Shown here in pieces: positions 26,984 through 36,164 of a stretch of 64,000 nucleotides of DNA. Origin of the DNA: B1 sp964355075 (lineage in GTDB: Bacteria > Bacteroidota > Bacteroidia > UKL13-3); contig CAYHCF010000005.1 of assembly GCA_964355075.1 (NCBI GenBank), positions 1 through 64,000 of the forward strand, given 5' to 3'. The position numbers and the translations under genes were made by a program. The notes beneath the pieces are model-generated. The model worked only from the letters and a program-made list of their open reading frames with translations. It made no database searches and was not told the origin of the DNA. Within the stretch, counting starts at the first letter, position 1; each line of letters begins with the position of its first letter.

Positions 26984-29900
26984 TTAATTAAAAAACAGAA
27001 CTTTTTCAACCTGTATATTCCCTTTATTATCGCTTAGTTCAAGCAGATAAACTCCTGAAGACAGTTCGTTAAAATCAAGTTTATTAATGGCTTCTTTCAG
27101 TTTTATTTGCTGCAATTCTTTGCCTTCCTGATTCAAAATACGTAGGCTTAGCTCAGCCTGATTTGCTTCAATAAACAAGGACTTAGAACCCAATATATGA
27201 TTAATCTCCGCCAACTTTTCACGAAGCGGATTTGAGCTCACAAAAATTATGGGTGAATATTGGAATGAGCCATTCATATCAACTTGCTTCAGGCGGTAAT
27301 ACAAATGATCTTGTTTTGCGTTCAGGTCATTATATGCATAATTTTGGGTTGTTTGAGAATTGATCTTGCCAGGCAAAAAACTGAGCCTATCAAAGTCGAA
27401 CCCATCTATACTTCTCTGTAATTCGAATCCTTTATTATTCAATTCAGATGCTGTGCTCCAGTTAATCTCCACTTGCTCCTGATTCAATCGTTTCGCACTA
27501 AAATGAATCAATACTGCAGGTAAGGAAGAATTGTTGGGACCTAATATTTCAAAATCATCAATGGCCATGCCAGCGGCTGTTACCCCACCGTCTGATTTAA
27601 AAACAAAACGAAAACATACCTTATTATTACCGGCTAATGGAGAAATATTATACTGCATTTGCGTATAAGAAGAACGGGTAGCATTAAAATAGGGCTCATT
27701 TATTGGGAAGGCAGTGGTATTGGTAGTGTTGGCAAAATCGTACCAATTGATCAATACCGCATTGCCTAATTTTGTCCAGGTATTGCCAAGGTTCAAACTA
27801 TATTCCACAATATAACCATCGTAGCCAACTTCAAAAGAATTTTTTACCTTAAAACGTAAAGTATAAGTTCCTGAAGCAGTGCAATTGAAATTTGGAGAAT
27901 AGAGGCAGGCATTGTTATTATCTGCATAGTTTCCCGATAAACCGGTAACCCAGGCATTTGCACCGCTGGCTGTACCGCTTTTAGCTGCTACTACCGAACT
28001 CCCTCTCACAAACCCCACACCTGAAATGGTTGAAGGTCCAAAATCATTCGGATTGCTTTCAAAATTTCCTCCCAATGCCAGGGTATACGGAACAGGCCGA
28101 TAAGGTAAAATCTGGATATAGTTGTTTACCATTTTCGAATAGAACCCACCATTGATGCTCAACGTAACATTATAAACACCCGGAGCCATATATTGTTTAA
28201 CCGGATTCTGAGCTGTGCTGAACGTACCATCGCCAAAATCCCAACTATAACTGGTTGCTCCATTTGAAGTGCTGGTAAAATTAACGAATGCGCTCACATA
28301 CGTTAATGTTTTATTTGATGTAAAATCTGCAAACGGTGGGGCAAATACGTTCGTGGTAAATAAACCTCTTCCATGTGTTGCAGCCACTACCTGTTTATCA
28401 AAAGCCCGCATTTTTAGCATATCGGTTCGCACATTGGCAAAACCGGAATTACTCGGCTGCCAATCTGTTAACGCACCTCTCAGCGTATCTGTTGTCCATA
28501 CGCCCAATTCGGTTGCCAACATCACCTGCCAGTTTTTATTTGGGTTAAACAAGGCCCACCTGACTGGCATATCCGGCAAATTTCCTTCAACATTCGTCCA
28601 GGTAAAACCTCCATTCTTGGATTCCCATACACTCGCTACACCGTAATTTGAATAGGTTGCCAACAAGTGGTTATCATTCCCTGTTTCTACTTCTATACAG
28701 GAAACGCTACCGGTTGGCATACCTTTTCCGTTTGTTAGAACCGAATCAAGAGGAGTTGCTAAATTTGCATTATCAACCCTTAATACCCTACCTCCATTTG
28801 TTCCAAAAAACACCCGGTTATTCGTATTTGGAGATACCTTAACATGTGTTACTTTCCCTCCATTAAACCCGAGTATTGTGTCGTAAACAAGCGAGGTTCC
28901 TGTTTGTGGATTATCCCAACGCAGAAAGGTTCCATTATTGCCACACATATACATTTTATTGGCGTTATCATCATAATCGGTTGGACTAATAAATGAACCC
29001 ACATTACCCGATGTATTTAATACATTGCTGAATGAGGTTCCTCCGTTTGTTGAACGGTAATAAGAGGTATATACGTATGACGTAAACCAATACAGTGGCT
29101 GATCCTGATCGATATGACAGAAAGCACCATCTCCGCCGGTTACCTCGTTTGTTGAATTAATTCCGGCTGTACTGAAACTGTGTGAACCATTATCCTGGGC
29201 ACCTGCAATATATTGGTTGGATCCGCCATTAGGATTAATATCGCAGGCATAAAATTGTAGGGTATTATAAGATGAATTTTTACTGCTGATTGTGGGTGAA
29301 GCATTCGTGAAATTGGTGCTCATAAAAACACCACCATCATTGGTAAAATAACAAACATTGGAATTTCCCGGGGCAAAGAAAGCATAATGCTGATCGGCAT
29401 GTACATCCTGAAACCCAAATCCGCCATACCAATGCGAAATCTGAACCCAGCTCGCACCTCCGTTGCTTGTTTTAAACAAATCAATTCCCCCAACCGTACA
29501 CACACTGGAATTATTAGGGTCAACCGCGATGCTTAAATCATACCAGGCCTGACCCCGGCTAAAATCCTTAATGTTTGCACCCGGTGCCGAAACGCCATTA
29601 TCTGCATCAACTGGATGCGCCGCAACCGTATCAAAAGTCAATCCTGCATTATTCGATTTGATGATGCATCTAATTCTACCTCCGCTTTCAACCAAACCAT
29701 ACACCACATTGGTATCGTTATTGGCAATTCCTAACTCGATGATATTCTTTGAAACATAAGCGGGTACCGTTAGCGGATTTGTCCAGGTTGCTCCCCGGTC
29801 AAAAGATTTATGAATGGTTCCACTGGTTGCTCCACCCGATGACATGGTTGCATATAAAGTACCATTGTACATTCTTTCAATATCGTAAGCATTATTACCT

Positions 29901-30679
29901 CCTGCGCTTGAAATGCCGGTACCCAGCACTTTAGTAAAACTTGTTCCGGCATTCAAAGTGCGGTACAATCCGGTTTTAGTTGCTACAAATACGGTATCGC
30001 CGTTTCCCAAAGCAAACACTTTTTGACAATAATAAAAACTTGAATTATTGGTAGCACTTAATTGTGTCCAGGAGCCTCCACCATTGCTCGATTTCCAAAC
30101 ACCTAAGCCTCTAACTGCATCCGAATTTCCACTACCCTCACCGGTACAAAAATACATTATCTGTGGATTTGAGGGGGCTTGTTCAAGTCCGGTAATGGCA
30201 AGGTTTTGAAAAAAATCATCAATCACAGTCCAGGTAGGATTGGCTTGTGTAATATCAGTTGTTTTCCATAAACCACCGCAAACGCCTCCAATCCAAACCG
30301 TTTTGCGGGTGGCATCATTTAAATCTACAACCAAAGCACGTGTTCTTCCACCCCAGTTATTCGGACCCCTTTCCTGCCAGCTTACGCCCGGTATGGCCGA
30401 TTTTCCCATACCCTTTTTCTCAAACAGTGATTGTTGATATTTCCAGGCATCATACAGTCTTTCTTTTGGAACAATGCCTAAAGCCGGATCATGCGTCAAA
30501 TCAAATTCCTGCTGCCAGGCTAATTCCATCTGATCCCTCAGTGGAATTTTCTGATCTGCCTCTTCCTTACTATTTATTCCAAAAGCCTCTTTTAAATAGG
30601 GTTCAACATGATTAATTATAAAAGGTGCAACAATAATTAGTAGTGATAAAACAGAAGTTATTTGGTATAATTTTTTCAT
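26984..30679 (-). CDS. Large secreted beta-propeller/PKD protein with T9SS sorting domain
   Basis: 1231 residues. Short signal segment MKKLYQITSVLSLLIIVAPFI. Residues about 90-760 carry repeated BNR/Vps10-like blades (GVWKSSNGGGSWTQLS, HKSFDRGATWTNPL, FKTSNGGASWVQIS, YRSTNGGTSFSNV, WESKNGGFTWTNVEG), predicting one or two sortilin-like beta-propellers. A PKD domain follows (TSNGATSYSWDFGDGTFSTAQNP, about 790-860). A jelly-roll adhesive module is next (about 890-1050, GMAIDDFEILGPN), and then the type A sorting domain ending SSGVYLLELSDNKGN. The likely role is surface glycan or protein binding; no catalytic residues are identifiable. Preceded by a TATATTTG -7 box (30704-30711). Confidence 0.88.
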   Translation of the reverse strand: MKKLYQITSVLSLLIIVAPFIINHVEPYLKEAFGINSKEEADQKIPLRDQMELAWQQEFDLTHDPALGIVPKERLYDAWKYQQSLFEKKGMGKSAIPGVSWQERGPNNWGGRTRALVVDLNDATRKTVWIGGVCGGLWKTTDITQANPTWTVIDDFFQNLAITGLEQAPSNPQIMYFCTGEGSGNSDAVRGLGVWKSSNGGGSWTQLSATNNSSFYYCQKVFALGNGDTVFVATKTGLYRTLNAGTSFTKVLGTGISSAGGNNAYDIERMYNGTLYATMSSGGATSGTIHKSFDRGATWTNPLTVPAYVSKNIIELGIANNDTNVVYGLVESGGRIRCIIKSNNAGLTFDTVAAHPVDADNGVSAPGANIKDFSRGQAWYDLSIAVDPNNSSVCTVGGIDLFKTSNGGASWVQISHWYGGFGFQDVHADQHYAFFAPGNSNVCYFTNDGGVFMSTNFTNASPTISSKNSSYNTLQFYACDINPNGGSNQYIAGAQDNGSHSFSTAGINSTNEVTGGDGAFCHIDQDQPLYWFTSYVYTSYYRSTNGGTSFSNVLNTSGNVGSFISPTDYDDNANKMYMCGNNGTFLRWDNPQTGTSLVYDTILGFNGGKVTHVKVSPNTNNRVFFGTNGGRVLRVDNANLATPLDSVLTNGKGMPTGSVSCIEVETGNDNHLLATYSNYGVASVWESKNGGFTWTNVEGNLPDMPVRWALFNPNKNWQVMLATELGVWTTDTLRGALTDWQPSNSGFANVRTDMLKMRAFDKQVVAATHGRGLFTTNVFAPPFADFTSNKTLTYVSAFVNFTSTSNGATSYSWDFGDGTFSTAQNPVKQYMAPGVYNVTLSINGGFYSKMVNNYIQILPYRPVPYTLALGGNFESNPNDFGPSTISGVGFVRGSSVVAAKSGTASGANAWVTGLSGNYADNNNACLYSPNFNCTASGTYTLRFKVKNSFEVGYDGYIVEYSLNLGNTWTKLGNAVLINWYDFANTTNTTAFPINEPYFNATRSSYTQMQYNISPLAGNNKVCFRFVFKSDGGVTAAGMAIDDFEILGPNNSSLPAVLIHFSAKRLNQEQVEINWSTASELNNKGFELQRSIDGFDFDRLSFLPGKINSQTTQNYAYNDLNAKQDHLYYRLKQVDMNGSFQYSPIIFVSSNPLREKLAEINHILGSKSLFIEANQAELSLRILNQEGKELQQIKLKEAINKLDFNELSSGVYLLELSDNKGNIQVEKVLFFN

Positions 30680-30703
30680 TACCTTTACCTATATACTGGA
30701 ATG

Positions 30704-30711
30704 CAAATATA
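30704..30711 (-). promoter_or_regulatory. Candidate -7 element for the large T9SS protein gene
   Basis: Reads TATATTTG on the minus strand, a full match to TAnnTTTG, 25 bp upstream of the ATG at 30679. No clear -33 partner. Confidence 0.4.
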
Positions 30712-30780
30712 AATTTAATTTATCTTCTTTTCTACTATAGTCTCCCTAATAATATCCACGCTTTCAGCTTATGAGAGTTT

Positions 30781-31995
30781 TTACTGAACATCCTTCCTCC
30801 TTAATATTCGCGCCATGTAGAACCCATCAAAACCCGTTTCACTTGGATATAGATTCCGTTCTTCAAGCAATTCGAAATTTGAATTCGCTTTCAAAAATGT
30901 ACTTACCTGTTCATTATTTTCAGAGGGTAAAATGCTGCACGTTGCGTAAACCAATATCCCCCCGGGTTTTAGAATTTTTGAGTAATCTTCTAAAATTTCT
31001 TTCTGCTGGGCCTTCACTTTGTCAATAAATCCCAGGCTTAATTTCCATTTTGCATCCGGATTGCGTTTTAAAACTCCCAAACCCGAACAGGGAACATCCA
31101 ATAATAAGCGATCGGCCGTTCCAAAAAGTTTTTTGATGGTTTTTGATTCAATCAAACGCAGTTCAAGGTTACTTACCCCTGCCCTGCGTGCCCGTTTTTT
31201 GGCTTCATCTAATTTCCATTGTTCGGTATCCAAACTAATAATCCGGCCTTTGTTTTGAGCCAAAGCTGCCATGTGCATGGTTTTGCCTCCTGCACCCGCA
31301 CAAGCATCCACAATGCGCATACCGGGTACTATTTGTAAATACTCCGCCACCAACTGCGAAGAGGCATCCTGAACCTCAAATAAGCCTTCTTTAAACTCGG
31401 GCGTAATAAATAAATTCTGACGCTGTTTTAATACCAAAGCATCTTTGCAACCCGCAACTACATCTGTAAATATCTCACGTTCCTGTAATTTCTTGATCAA
31501 TTCAGACTTGGTGGTTTTTAGGGTATTCACCCGAATAACTACCGGTGCAGTTTCATTTAAAGCTTCTACCTCTTTATTCCATTGTTTTCCCAGTTCCTTA
31601 TAGCCCAAATCATCCAGCCAATCGGGTAAAGAATGGGCCATCTTACGCTGAGTTTTTAAAAGCTTGTAATTATGGTCAACTTTTTTTGCGTCAACATTTT
31701 TAAACTCTTCCCATTGAGGAAGCTGAACTCCTTTTAAAACCTGCCAGGTTCCAAATAATGTAAATAAATTGGTTTCATTCAGTTCGTGGGTTTCCAATTC
31801 AGCCACGGTACGGATCAATCTCCAATAACGCACCATATCATAGGTATTTTCGGCTATAAATGCCCGGTCTCTGGCTCCCCACAAATTGTTTGAACGCAAA
31901 ACTTTTTCCAATACCTTATCGGCAAATTTATTCTCTTCAAATATCTGGTAAATGGCCTCATTAACGGCTCGTAATAAATTCAGGTGAAATTTCAT
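30781..31995 (-). CDS. RsmB-like RNA (cytosine-5)-methyltransferase, NOL1/NOP2/Sun family
   Basis: 404 residues. The N-terminal helical part (LNLLRAVNEAIYQIFEENKFADKVLEKVLRSN) resembles the NusB-like RNA-binding domain of RsmB. The Rossmann domain has the SAM motif VDACAGAGGKTMHMAALAQ near residue 225, the active-site block LLLDVPCSGLGVLKRNPDAKW and the second catalytic cysteine in YATCSILPSENNEQV. RsmB makes m5C967 in 16S rRNA; that target is inferred. A second, RsmF-like member of the family lies directly upstream at 32251, on the same strand. Confidence 0.92.
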   Translation of the reverse strand: MKFHLNLLRAVNEAIYQIFEENKFADKVLEKVLRSNNLWGARDRAFIAENTYDMVRYWRLIRTVAELETHELNETNLFTLFGTWQVLKGVQLPQWEEFKNVDAKKVDHNYKLLKTQRKMAHSLPDWLDDLGYKELGKQWNKEVEALNETAPVVIRVNTLKTTKSELIKKLQEREIFTDVVAGCKDALVLKQRQNLFITPEFKEGLFEVQDASSQLVAEYLQIVPGMRIVDACAGAGGKTMHMAALAQNKGRIISLDTEQWKLDEAKKRARRAGVSNLELRLIESKTIKKLFGTADRLLLDVPCSGLGVLKRNPDAKWKLSLGFIDKVKAQQKEILEDYSKILKPGGILVYATCSILPSENNEQVSTFLKANSNFELLEERNLYPSETGFDGFYMARILRRKDVQ

Positions 31996-32186
31996 GATGC
32001 AAATTTAGGTTCAAACCAAATCTAAATGCTTGTTTTACAATAACAAACAAAGCCAATCCGGAATGAGATAAGCGGCAAAGATAAGCATTTTGAATTACTT
32101 GGAAGGAGCTAATTTTGGAAAGCCCTTTTGCAGAGATATATAGACAACTTTTTTTTGCTACGAAGAAACAAAGAAACTATTTTCTT

Positions 32187-32240
32187 TTGCCGCTAAGACG
32201 AAAAGGCGCCTAGATAATGCCCTTAGCGTCTTTGTGGCAA
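32187..32240. terminator. Imperfect 20-bp stem-loop after the RsmF-like gene
   Basis: The arms 32187-32206 (TTGCCGCTAAGACGAAAAGG) and 32221-32240 (CCTTAGCGTCTTTGTGGCAA) pair with three mismatches and one wobble around a 14-nt loop. It lies 11 bp past the RsmF-like stop on the minus strand. There is no U-tract, so it may be a REP-like word repeat rather than a true intrinsic terminator. Confidence 0.45.
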
Positions 32241-32250
32241 GATCCAAAAC

Positions 32251-33597
32251 TCAATCTACTTCCCGCAAAATCCGATACGCAGCAGGAAGATAATTATTGA
32301 TTCGATTTGGCAAAAGCTTGATCCAGCCTAATGCCAGACCTTTATATTTCAATACATACCAGCCTGGCTCATGTTGATCTTTAATTTCAAAATCAATCTT
32401 TCTTAAATAGGCAATGGCCTGCTCCTTATTCACAGCAATGGAATTTATTTCTCCGGATAAACAAGTTGATAAAGCAAGATGATGCTCCGGAATCAATGCT
32501 CCGGTTTTATCCATTTTTCCCATACAAATTCCGGCATGTTTTACATATAAATGCTGTCGGGTCTGACCATAAATATAAAGCATGGTTTTGGGTATTGCAT
32601 AGATAAAATCGTTCTCGGTAACGAAATCAAAATCATCCGGATTATTGAGCCACTCTTGCAATTGCGGAAATAATTTTCGGGAAACAAAATTTAATTTCGG
32701 CTCTTTTTTCCTGTTCCCATGCAGGGAAGCTCCACCGGGTTTTTGTAATATCGCCATAAATAATCCCTCTCCTTTTACCAAATGTGGTAAAAATTTGAAA
32801 CTGTGATTATTAACCTTTGTGATTCCCCAATCCGGCGGAACCTCAATTGGAAAAGGCGATAACCCTTTTTCACGAATCAACCAGTTTATTATATCCTCAT
32901 TTTCGAAATGATTGAAAGTACAAGTAGAATAGATCAGGAAACCTCCCGGTTTCAAAGCCGGTAAAGCCTCGCTTAAAATTCTTTGCTGCCTGCCGGCACA
33001 GAGCATTACCTGATCCATGCTCCATTCCTTCATGGCCATGGGGTCCCTTCTGAATAATCCTTCTCCACTACAGGGTGCATCCACCACCAGTAAATCAAAA
33101 ATTTCCGATAATTGTCCAATTTGTCTGGGATCATTATTAGTAATTATTTGATTGGGCAAACCCCAACGCAGCATATTTTCTATCAGAGGCTGAACCCTCG
33201 TTTTTATGATTTCGTTTGAAACCAAAACCGATTTGGGATGAAGTACCGATTGAATCAATGTGCTTTTCCCGCCCGGAGCTGCACATAAATCAAGTGCAAT
33301 CAACGGATTTTGAATACCCGGCAATTGGTTCAGCACAGTTTGCAAAAACATACCCGAGCTTTCTTGCACATAATAGGCTCCGGCATGAAATAAGGGATCC
33401 ATAATAAAGGAAGGGCGATCCCTTAAATAAAAAGCGTCTTCGCACCAGGGAACAGGTATCTGGCCGGAAAATGCATTGTTTTTTTTTGCGGGATTGAGTC
33501 GTACCGAGGTAAGCGGAGGATTTTGGATTGCTTCTAATAATAAATCTGCCTCTTTAGGATAAAGAGCCGTTATTTGATTAATAAATTCTACAGGCAA
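32251..33597 (-). CDS. RsmF-like rRNA (cytosine-5)-methyltransferase
   Basis: 448 residues from the TTG at 33597; the frame stays open to a TTG at 33615, but that codon lies inside a TAAATTTG promoter-like box (33613-33620). SAM motif ALDLCAAPGGKSTLIQ near residue 100; catalytic LLVVDAPCSGEGLFRRDP; second cysteine in IYSTCTFNHFENEDII. The C-terminal 150 residues form the PUA-like extension of RsmF/YebU (HHLALSTCLSGEINSIAVNKEQAIAYL, KGLALGWIKLLPNRINNYLP). Expected to methylate C1407 of 16S rRNA or a related site; target inferred. Cytoplasmic. Confidence 0.9.
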   Translation of the reverse strand: MPVEFINQITALYPKEADLLLEAIQNPPLTSVRLNPAKKNNAFSGQIPVPWCEDAFYLRDRPSFIMDPLFHAGAYYVQESSGMFLQTVLNQLPGIQNPLIALDLCAAPGGKSTLIQSVLHPKSVLVSNEIIKTRVQPLIENMLRWGLPNQIITNNDPRQIGQLSEIFDLLVVDAPCSGEGLFRRDPMAMKEWSMDQVMLCAGRQQRILSEALPALKPGGFLIYSTCTFNHFENEDIINWLIREKGLSPFPIEVPPDWGITKVNNHSFKFLPHLVKGEGLFMAILQKPGGASLHGNRKKEPKLNFVSRKLFPQLQEWLNNPDDFDFVTENDFIYAIPKTMLYIYGQTRQHLYVKHAGICMGKMDKTGALIPEHHLALSTCLSGEINSIAVNKEQAIAYLRKIDFEIKDQHEPGWYVLKYKGLALGWIKLLPNRINNYLPAAYRILREVD

Positions 33598-33612
33598 GAT
33601 ATTCACAGCCTC

Positions 33613-33620
33613 CAAATTTA
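33613..33620 (-). promoter_or_regulatory. Candidate -7 element for the RsmF-like gene
   Basis: TAAATTTG on the minus strand, a full match to TAnnTTTG. It continues into GGAGG, so a Shine-Dalgarno reading is also possible. Either way a start downstream, at 33597, is favoured. Confidence 0.4.
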
Positions 33621-33654
33621 CATGGTATTTTTGTTTCTTTCCCTCAAAATGAAT

Positions 33655-33685
33655 TAATACTCCCCATTACCCATCCCATTATTCC
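33655..33685. repeat. Degenerate CCCATTA heptamer repeat
   Basis: About three 7-bp units (CCCATTA, CCCATCC, CATTATT) in the short gap between the divergent RsmF-like and TlpA-like genes. Related in spirit to the GAAATGG arrays (TAATGGG on the other strand), but decayed. Confidence 0.35.
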
Positions 33686-33839
33686 CTATAAATTAGATAA
33701 CCAATAACATAAAGCCTTTTAGGGACACCCGTTTCTAAGTACGTTCCGGTAAGAAATACTTAAACTTTTGTTAAACTTTAAAGAAAACATTGACCCACGG
33801 CATGATTTTAGCTATTTTTACGCCAAAATTGAATTAGAA

Positions 33840-35288
33840 ATGATAAAAAAAATAATTGTATGTTGTTTAATCGGACTCCTGTCCGCGGGATTTTTATTAG
33901 CCAAAGAGCCTGTAAAAGTGGCCGGATATGATATTACCATAACCATTAAAGGTTACCCGAATAAGAAATTATACCTTGGGTATTATTTTGGTGATAAGCA
34001 ATATTTAAGAGACAGTGCCATTACGGATAAAACCGGTAAAATGAATTTCAAAGGGCCCAAAGACCTAGAAGGAGGTGTATATTTAGTTGCCACACCGGAT
34101 AAAAACCTGCTTTTCGATTTTGTAGTTACCGAACAGTTTTTCTCACTCGAAACAGATAGTGTGGATGTGATACAAAACATGAAAATTAAAGGATCTCCCG
34201 AAAACGACGTGTTTTTTAACTATACCAAATACACGACTAAAATGGGTGCCAACGCCATGAAATTAGAGGAAAAGTTAAAGGAGGCCAAAGAGAAAAATGA
34301 TACTACCCAAACTCGGATTTTAACAGAGGAGTATAGAAAAATCACGAATGATTTAATGGATTACCGGAAAAACCTGATGACGCAATATCCAAATTTCTTA
34401 ATCAGCAAAATTTTTAAACTGATGATTGATATTGATGTTCCTCCCGCACCCAGAAATAACAAAGGCGAAATTATAGATTCTAATTTCCAATACTTATACT
34501 ACTACAATCACTACTTTGATAATTTCGATTGGTCGGACAGCCGAATTGTAAGAACCCCTGTTTTTCATCAAAAATTTGAGTACTTTATGCTAAAGCTTAC
34601 CCCTCAGATTCCCGACAGTATCATTAAGTCATCCGACATTGTTTTGAAAATGGCGGAACCGGGTAAGGAAAATTTTAAATACTGCCTGTATTGGATTACC
34701 AACCATTATGAAACTTCAAGTTATATGGGTATGGACAGAGTTTTTGTTTATATGATTGATCAATATTATGCAAAAGGAAAAGCATTCTGGATTGACGAAA
34801 CGCTCCTTTTTAAAATGAAAGACCGTGCTGATCAGTTACGTCAGAATTTATTGGGTGCCAAAGGTCCGAACTTAACCATGCTCGATACCAATAATGTATA
34901 TCACAGCCTGTATAACCTCAAAGCAAAATACACTTTGCTCATTTTCTGGGATGCCAATTGTGGCAAGTGTAAAGAGGAAATGCTTAAGTTGAAAACCTTG
35001 TATGACAGTTTGAACGTGAAAGGAGCAAAAGAAAGAATGTTTGAGGTTTTTGGAGTTAGTTTAACACCCGATTCAAAAGAATGGCTGAAATATTTAAGGG
35101 AAAACAAATTGAAATGGCTGAATGTATATGACCCCAACAATGAAACCAATTTCCGTCGTCACTACGATATATACAGTACGCCTGTGCTTTACCTGATGGA
35201 TGAAAATAAAAAAATTATCGCCAAAAGGCTGAATGTGGATCAGTTGAAAGAATTCATTAAAGATAATGAGAAAATCATGGCTAAATAA
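33840..35288 (+). CDS. TlpA-like thioredoxin-fold protein with DUF4369/DUF5106-type N-terminus
   Basis: 482 residues from ATG 33840; the frame opens at a TTG 24 codons earlier, but the signal peptide MIKKIIVCCLIGLLSAGFLLA starts here. The N-terminal domain (DITITIKGYPNKKLYLGYYFGDKQYL) is DUF4369-like. A helical middle region follows (about 130-330). The C-terminal thioredoxin domain has the active site FWDANCGKCKEEMLKL (CGKC) near residue 377 and the cis-Pro loop YSTPVLYLMDENKKI. Expected periplasmic thiol-disulfide oxidoreductase; CGKC rather than CxPC suggests a specialised redox potential. It lies 14 bp upstream of bshB1, a bacillithiol gene, so a shared thiol theme is plausible. Confidence 0.87.
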   Translation: MIKKIIVCCLIGLLSAGFLLAKEPVKVAGYDITITIKGYPNKKLYLGYYFGDKQYLRDSAITDKTGKMNFKGPKDLEGGVYLVATPDKNLLFDFVVTEQFFSLETDSVDVIQNMKIKGSPENDVFFNYTKYTTKMGANAMKLEEKLKEAKEKNDTTQTRILTEEYRKITNDLMDYRKNLMTQYPNFLISKIFKLMIDIDVPPAPRNNKGEIIDSNFQYLYYYNHYFDNFDWSDSRIVRTPVFHQKFEYFMLKLTPQIPDSIIKSSDIVLKMAEPGKENFKYCLYWITNHYETSSYMGMDRVFVYMIDQYYAKGKAFWIDETLLFKMKDRADQLRQNLLGAKGPNLTMLDTNNVYHSLYNLKAKYTLLIFWDANCGKCKEEMLKLKTLYDSLNVKGAKERMFEVFGVSLTPDSKEWLKYLRENKLKWLNVYDPNNETNFRRHYDIYSTPVLYLMDENKKIIAKRLNVDQLKEFIKDNEKIMAK

Positions 35289-35302
35289 TTTGTTATTACC
35301 CC

Positions 35303-36022
35303 ATGATAAAAATTGATATCCTTGTTTTTGCAGCTCATCCCGATGATGCTGAGTTGAGTTGTAGCGGAACCATCCTATCGCATATAAATAAAGGATATAA
35401 GGTTGGTATTGTTGATCTGACAAAAGGAGAACTGGGCACACGCGGTAATGCCGAATTGAGAATGATTGAAGCCAATAATGCTTCCAAAATTTTAGGGTTA
35501 CATTTCAGGGAAAATCTCGGATTTGAAGATTGCTTTTTCAAAAAAGACAAAACCCATTTGATGAAAGCCATTGAAATGATTAGGAAATATCAACCCGAAA
35601 TTGTTTTATGCAATGCACAAAGCGACCGCCATACCGATCATGCTAAGGCTGGTGACCTGATCCATGAAGCCTGTTTTCTCTCCGGATTGAGAAAAATTGA
35701 AACAAATTTAGCGGGTGAAATTCAAAAAGAATGGAGGCCAAAAGCAGTTTATCATTATATACAGGATCAATATACCAAGCCGGATATGATAGTAGATATT
35801 ACCCCATTCTTTGATAAAAAAATGGAAAGTATTTTGGCTTTCAGCAGTCAGTTCTATGATCCGAATTCAGTTGAACCTTTAACACCCATTTCGAACCCCG
35901 AATTTATTACCCTGTTAAAAGGCAGAGCGATAGAATTTGGCCGGCAAATTGGTGTAACTTATGGTGAAGGGTTTACGGTACAAAGAAATATAGGTACCTC
36001 AAACCTCTTCAATTTAATTTAA
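35303..36022 (+). CDS. bshB1: Bacillithiol biosynthesis deacetylase BshB1
   Basis: 239 residues. PIG-L/LmbE family zinc deacetylase that removes acetyl from GlcNAc-malate in bacillithiol synthesis. Zinc-binding AAHPDDAELSCSGT at residue 10 and RHTDHAKAGDLIHEACFLSGL near residue 108. The family-specific pattern VDLTKGELGTRGNAELR distinguishes BshB1 from other LmbE proteins. bshA and bshC are not in the window. Probably co-transcribed with the TlpA-like gene 14 bp upstream. Confidence 0.95.
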   Translation: MIKIDILVFAAHPDDAELSCSGTILSHINKGYKVGIVDLTKGELGTRGNAELRMIEANNASKILGLHFRENLGFEDCFFKKDKTHLMKAIEMIRKYQPEIVLCNAQSDRHTDHAKAGDLIHEACFLSGLRKIETNLAGEIQKEWRPKAVYHYIQDQYTKPDMIVDITPFFDKKMESILAFSSQFYDPNSVEPLTPISNPEFITLLKGRAIEFGRQIGVTYGEGFTVQRNIGTSNLFNLI

Positions 36023-36087
36023 CTTGCTCTATTTGGAATATAGGGCTAAATTTTTTTCTATAGTTTTCGTAATGCTGCATTATTTAA

Positions 36088-36129
36088 CTCTGTGGTTCTC
36101 TGTGAGTCCTCTGTGGTTCTCTGTGAAAT
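36088..36129. repeat. 21-bp tandem duplication of CTCTGTG words
   Basis: Two adjacent copies, 36088-36108 and 36109-36129, identical at the first 18 positions (CTCTGTGGTTCTCTGTGA). Each copy is itself built from two CTCTGTG words. The same words recur at 10497-10544. It lies in the 142-bp convergent gap between bshB1 and a glycosyltransferase gene. Confidence 0.65.
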
Positions 36130-36164
36130 TTTATACATTCAGAATGGGTAATTTTATTATTGCT

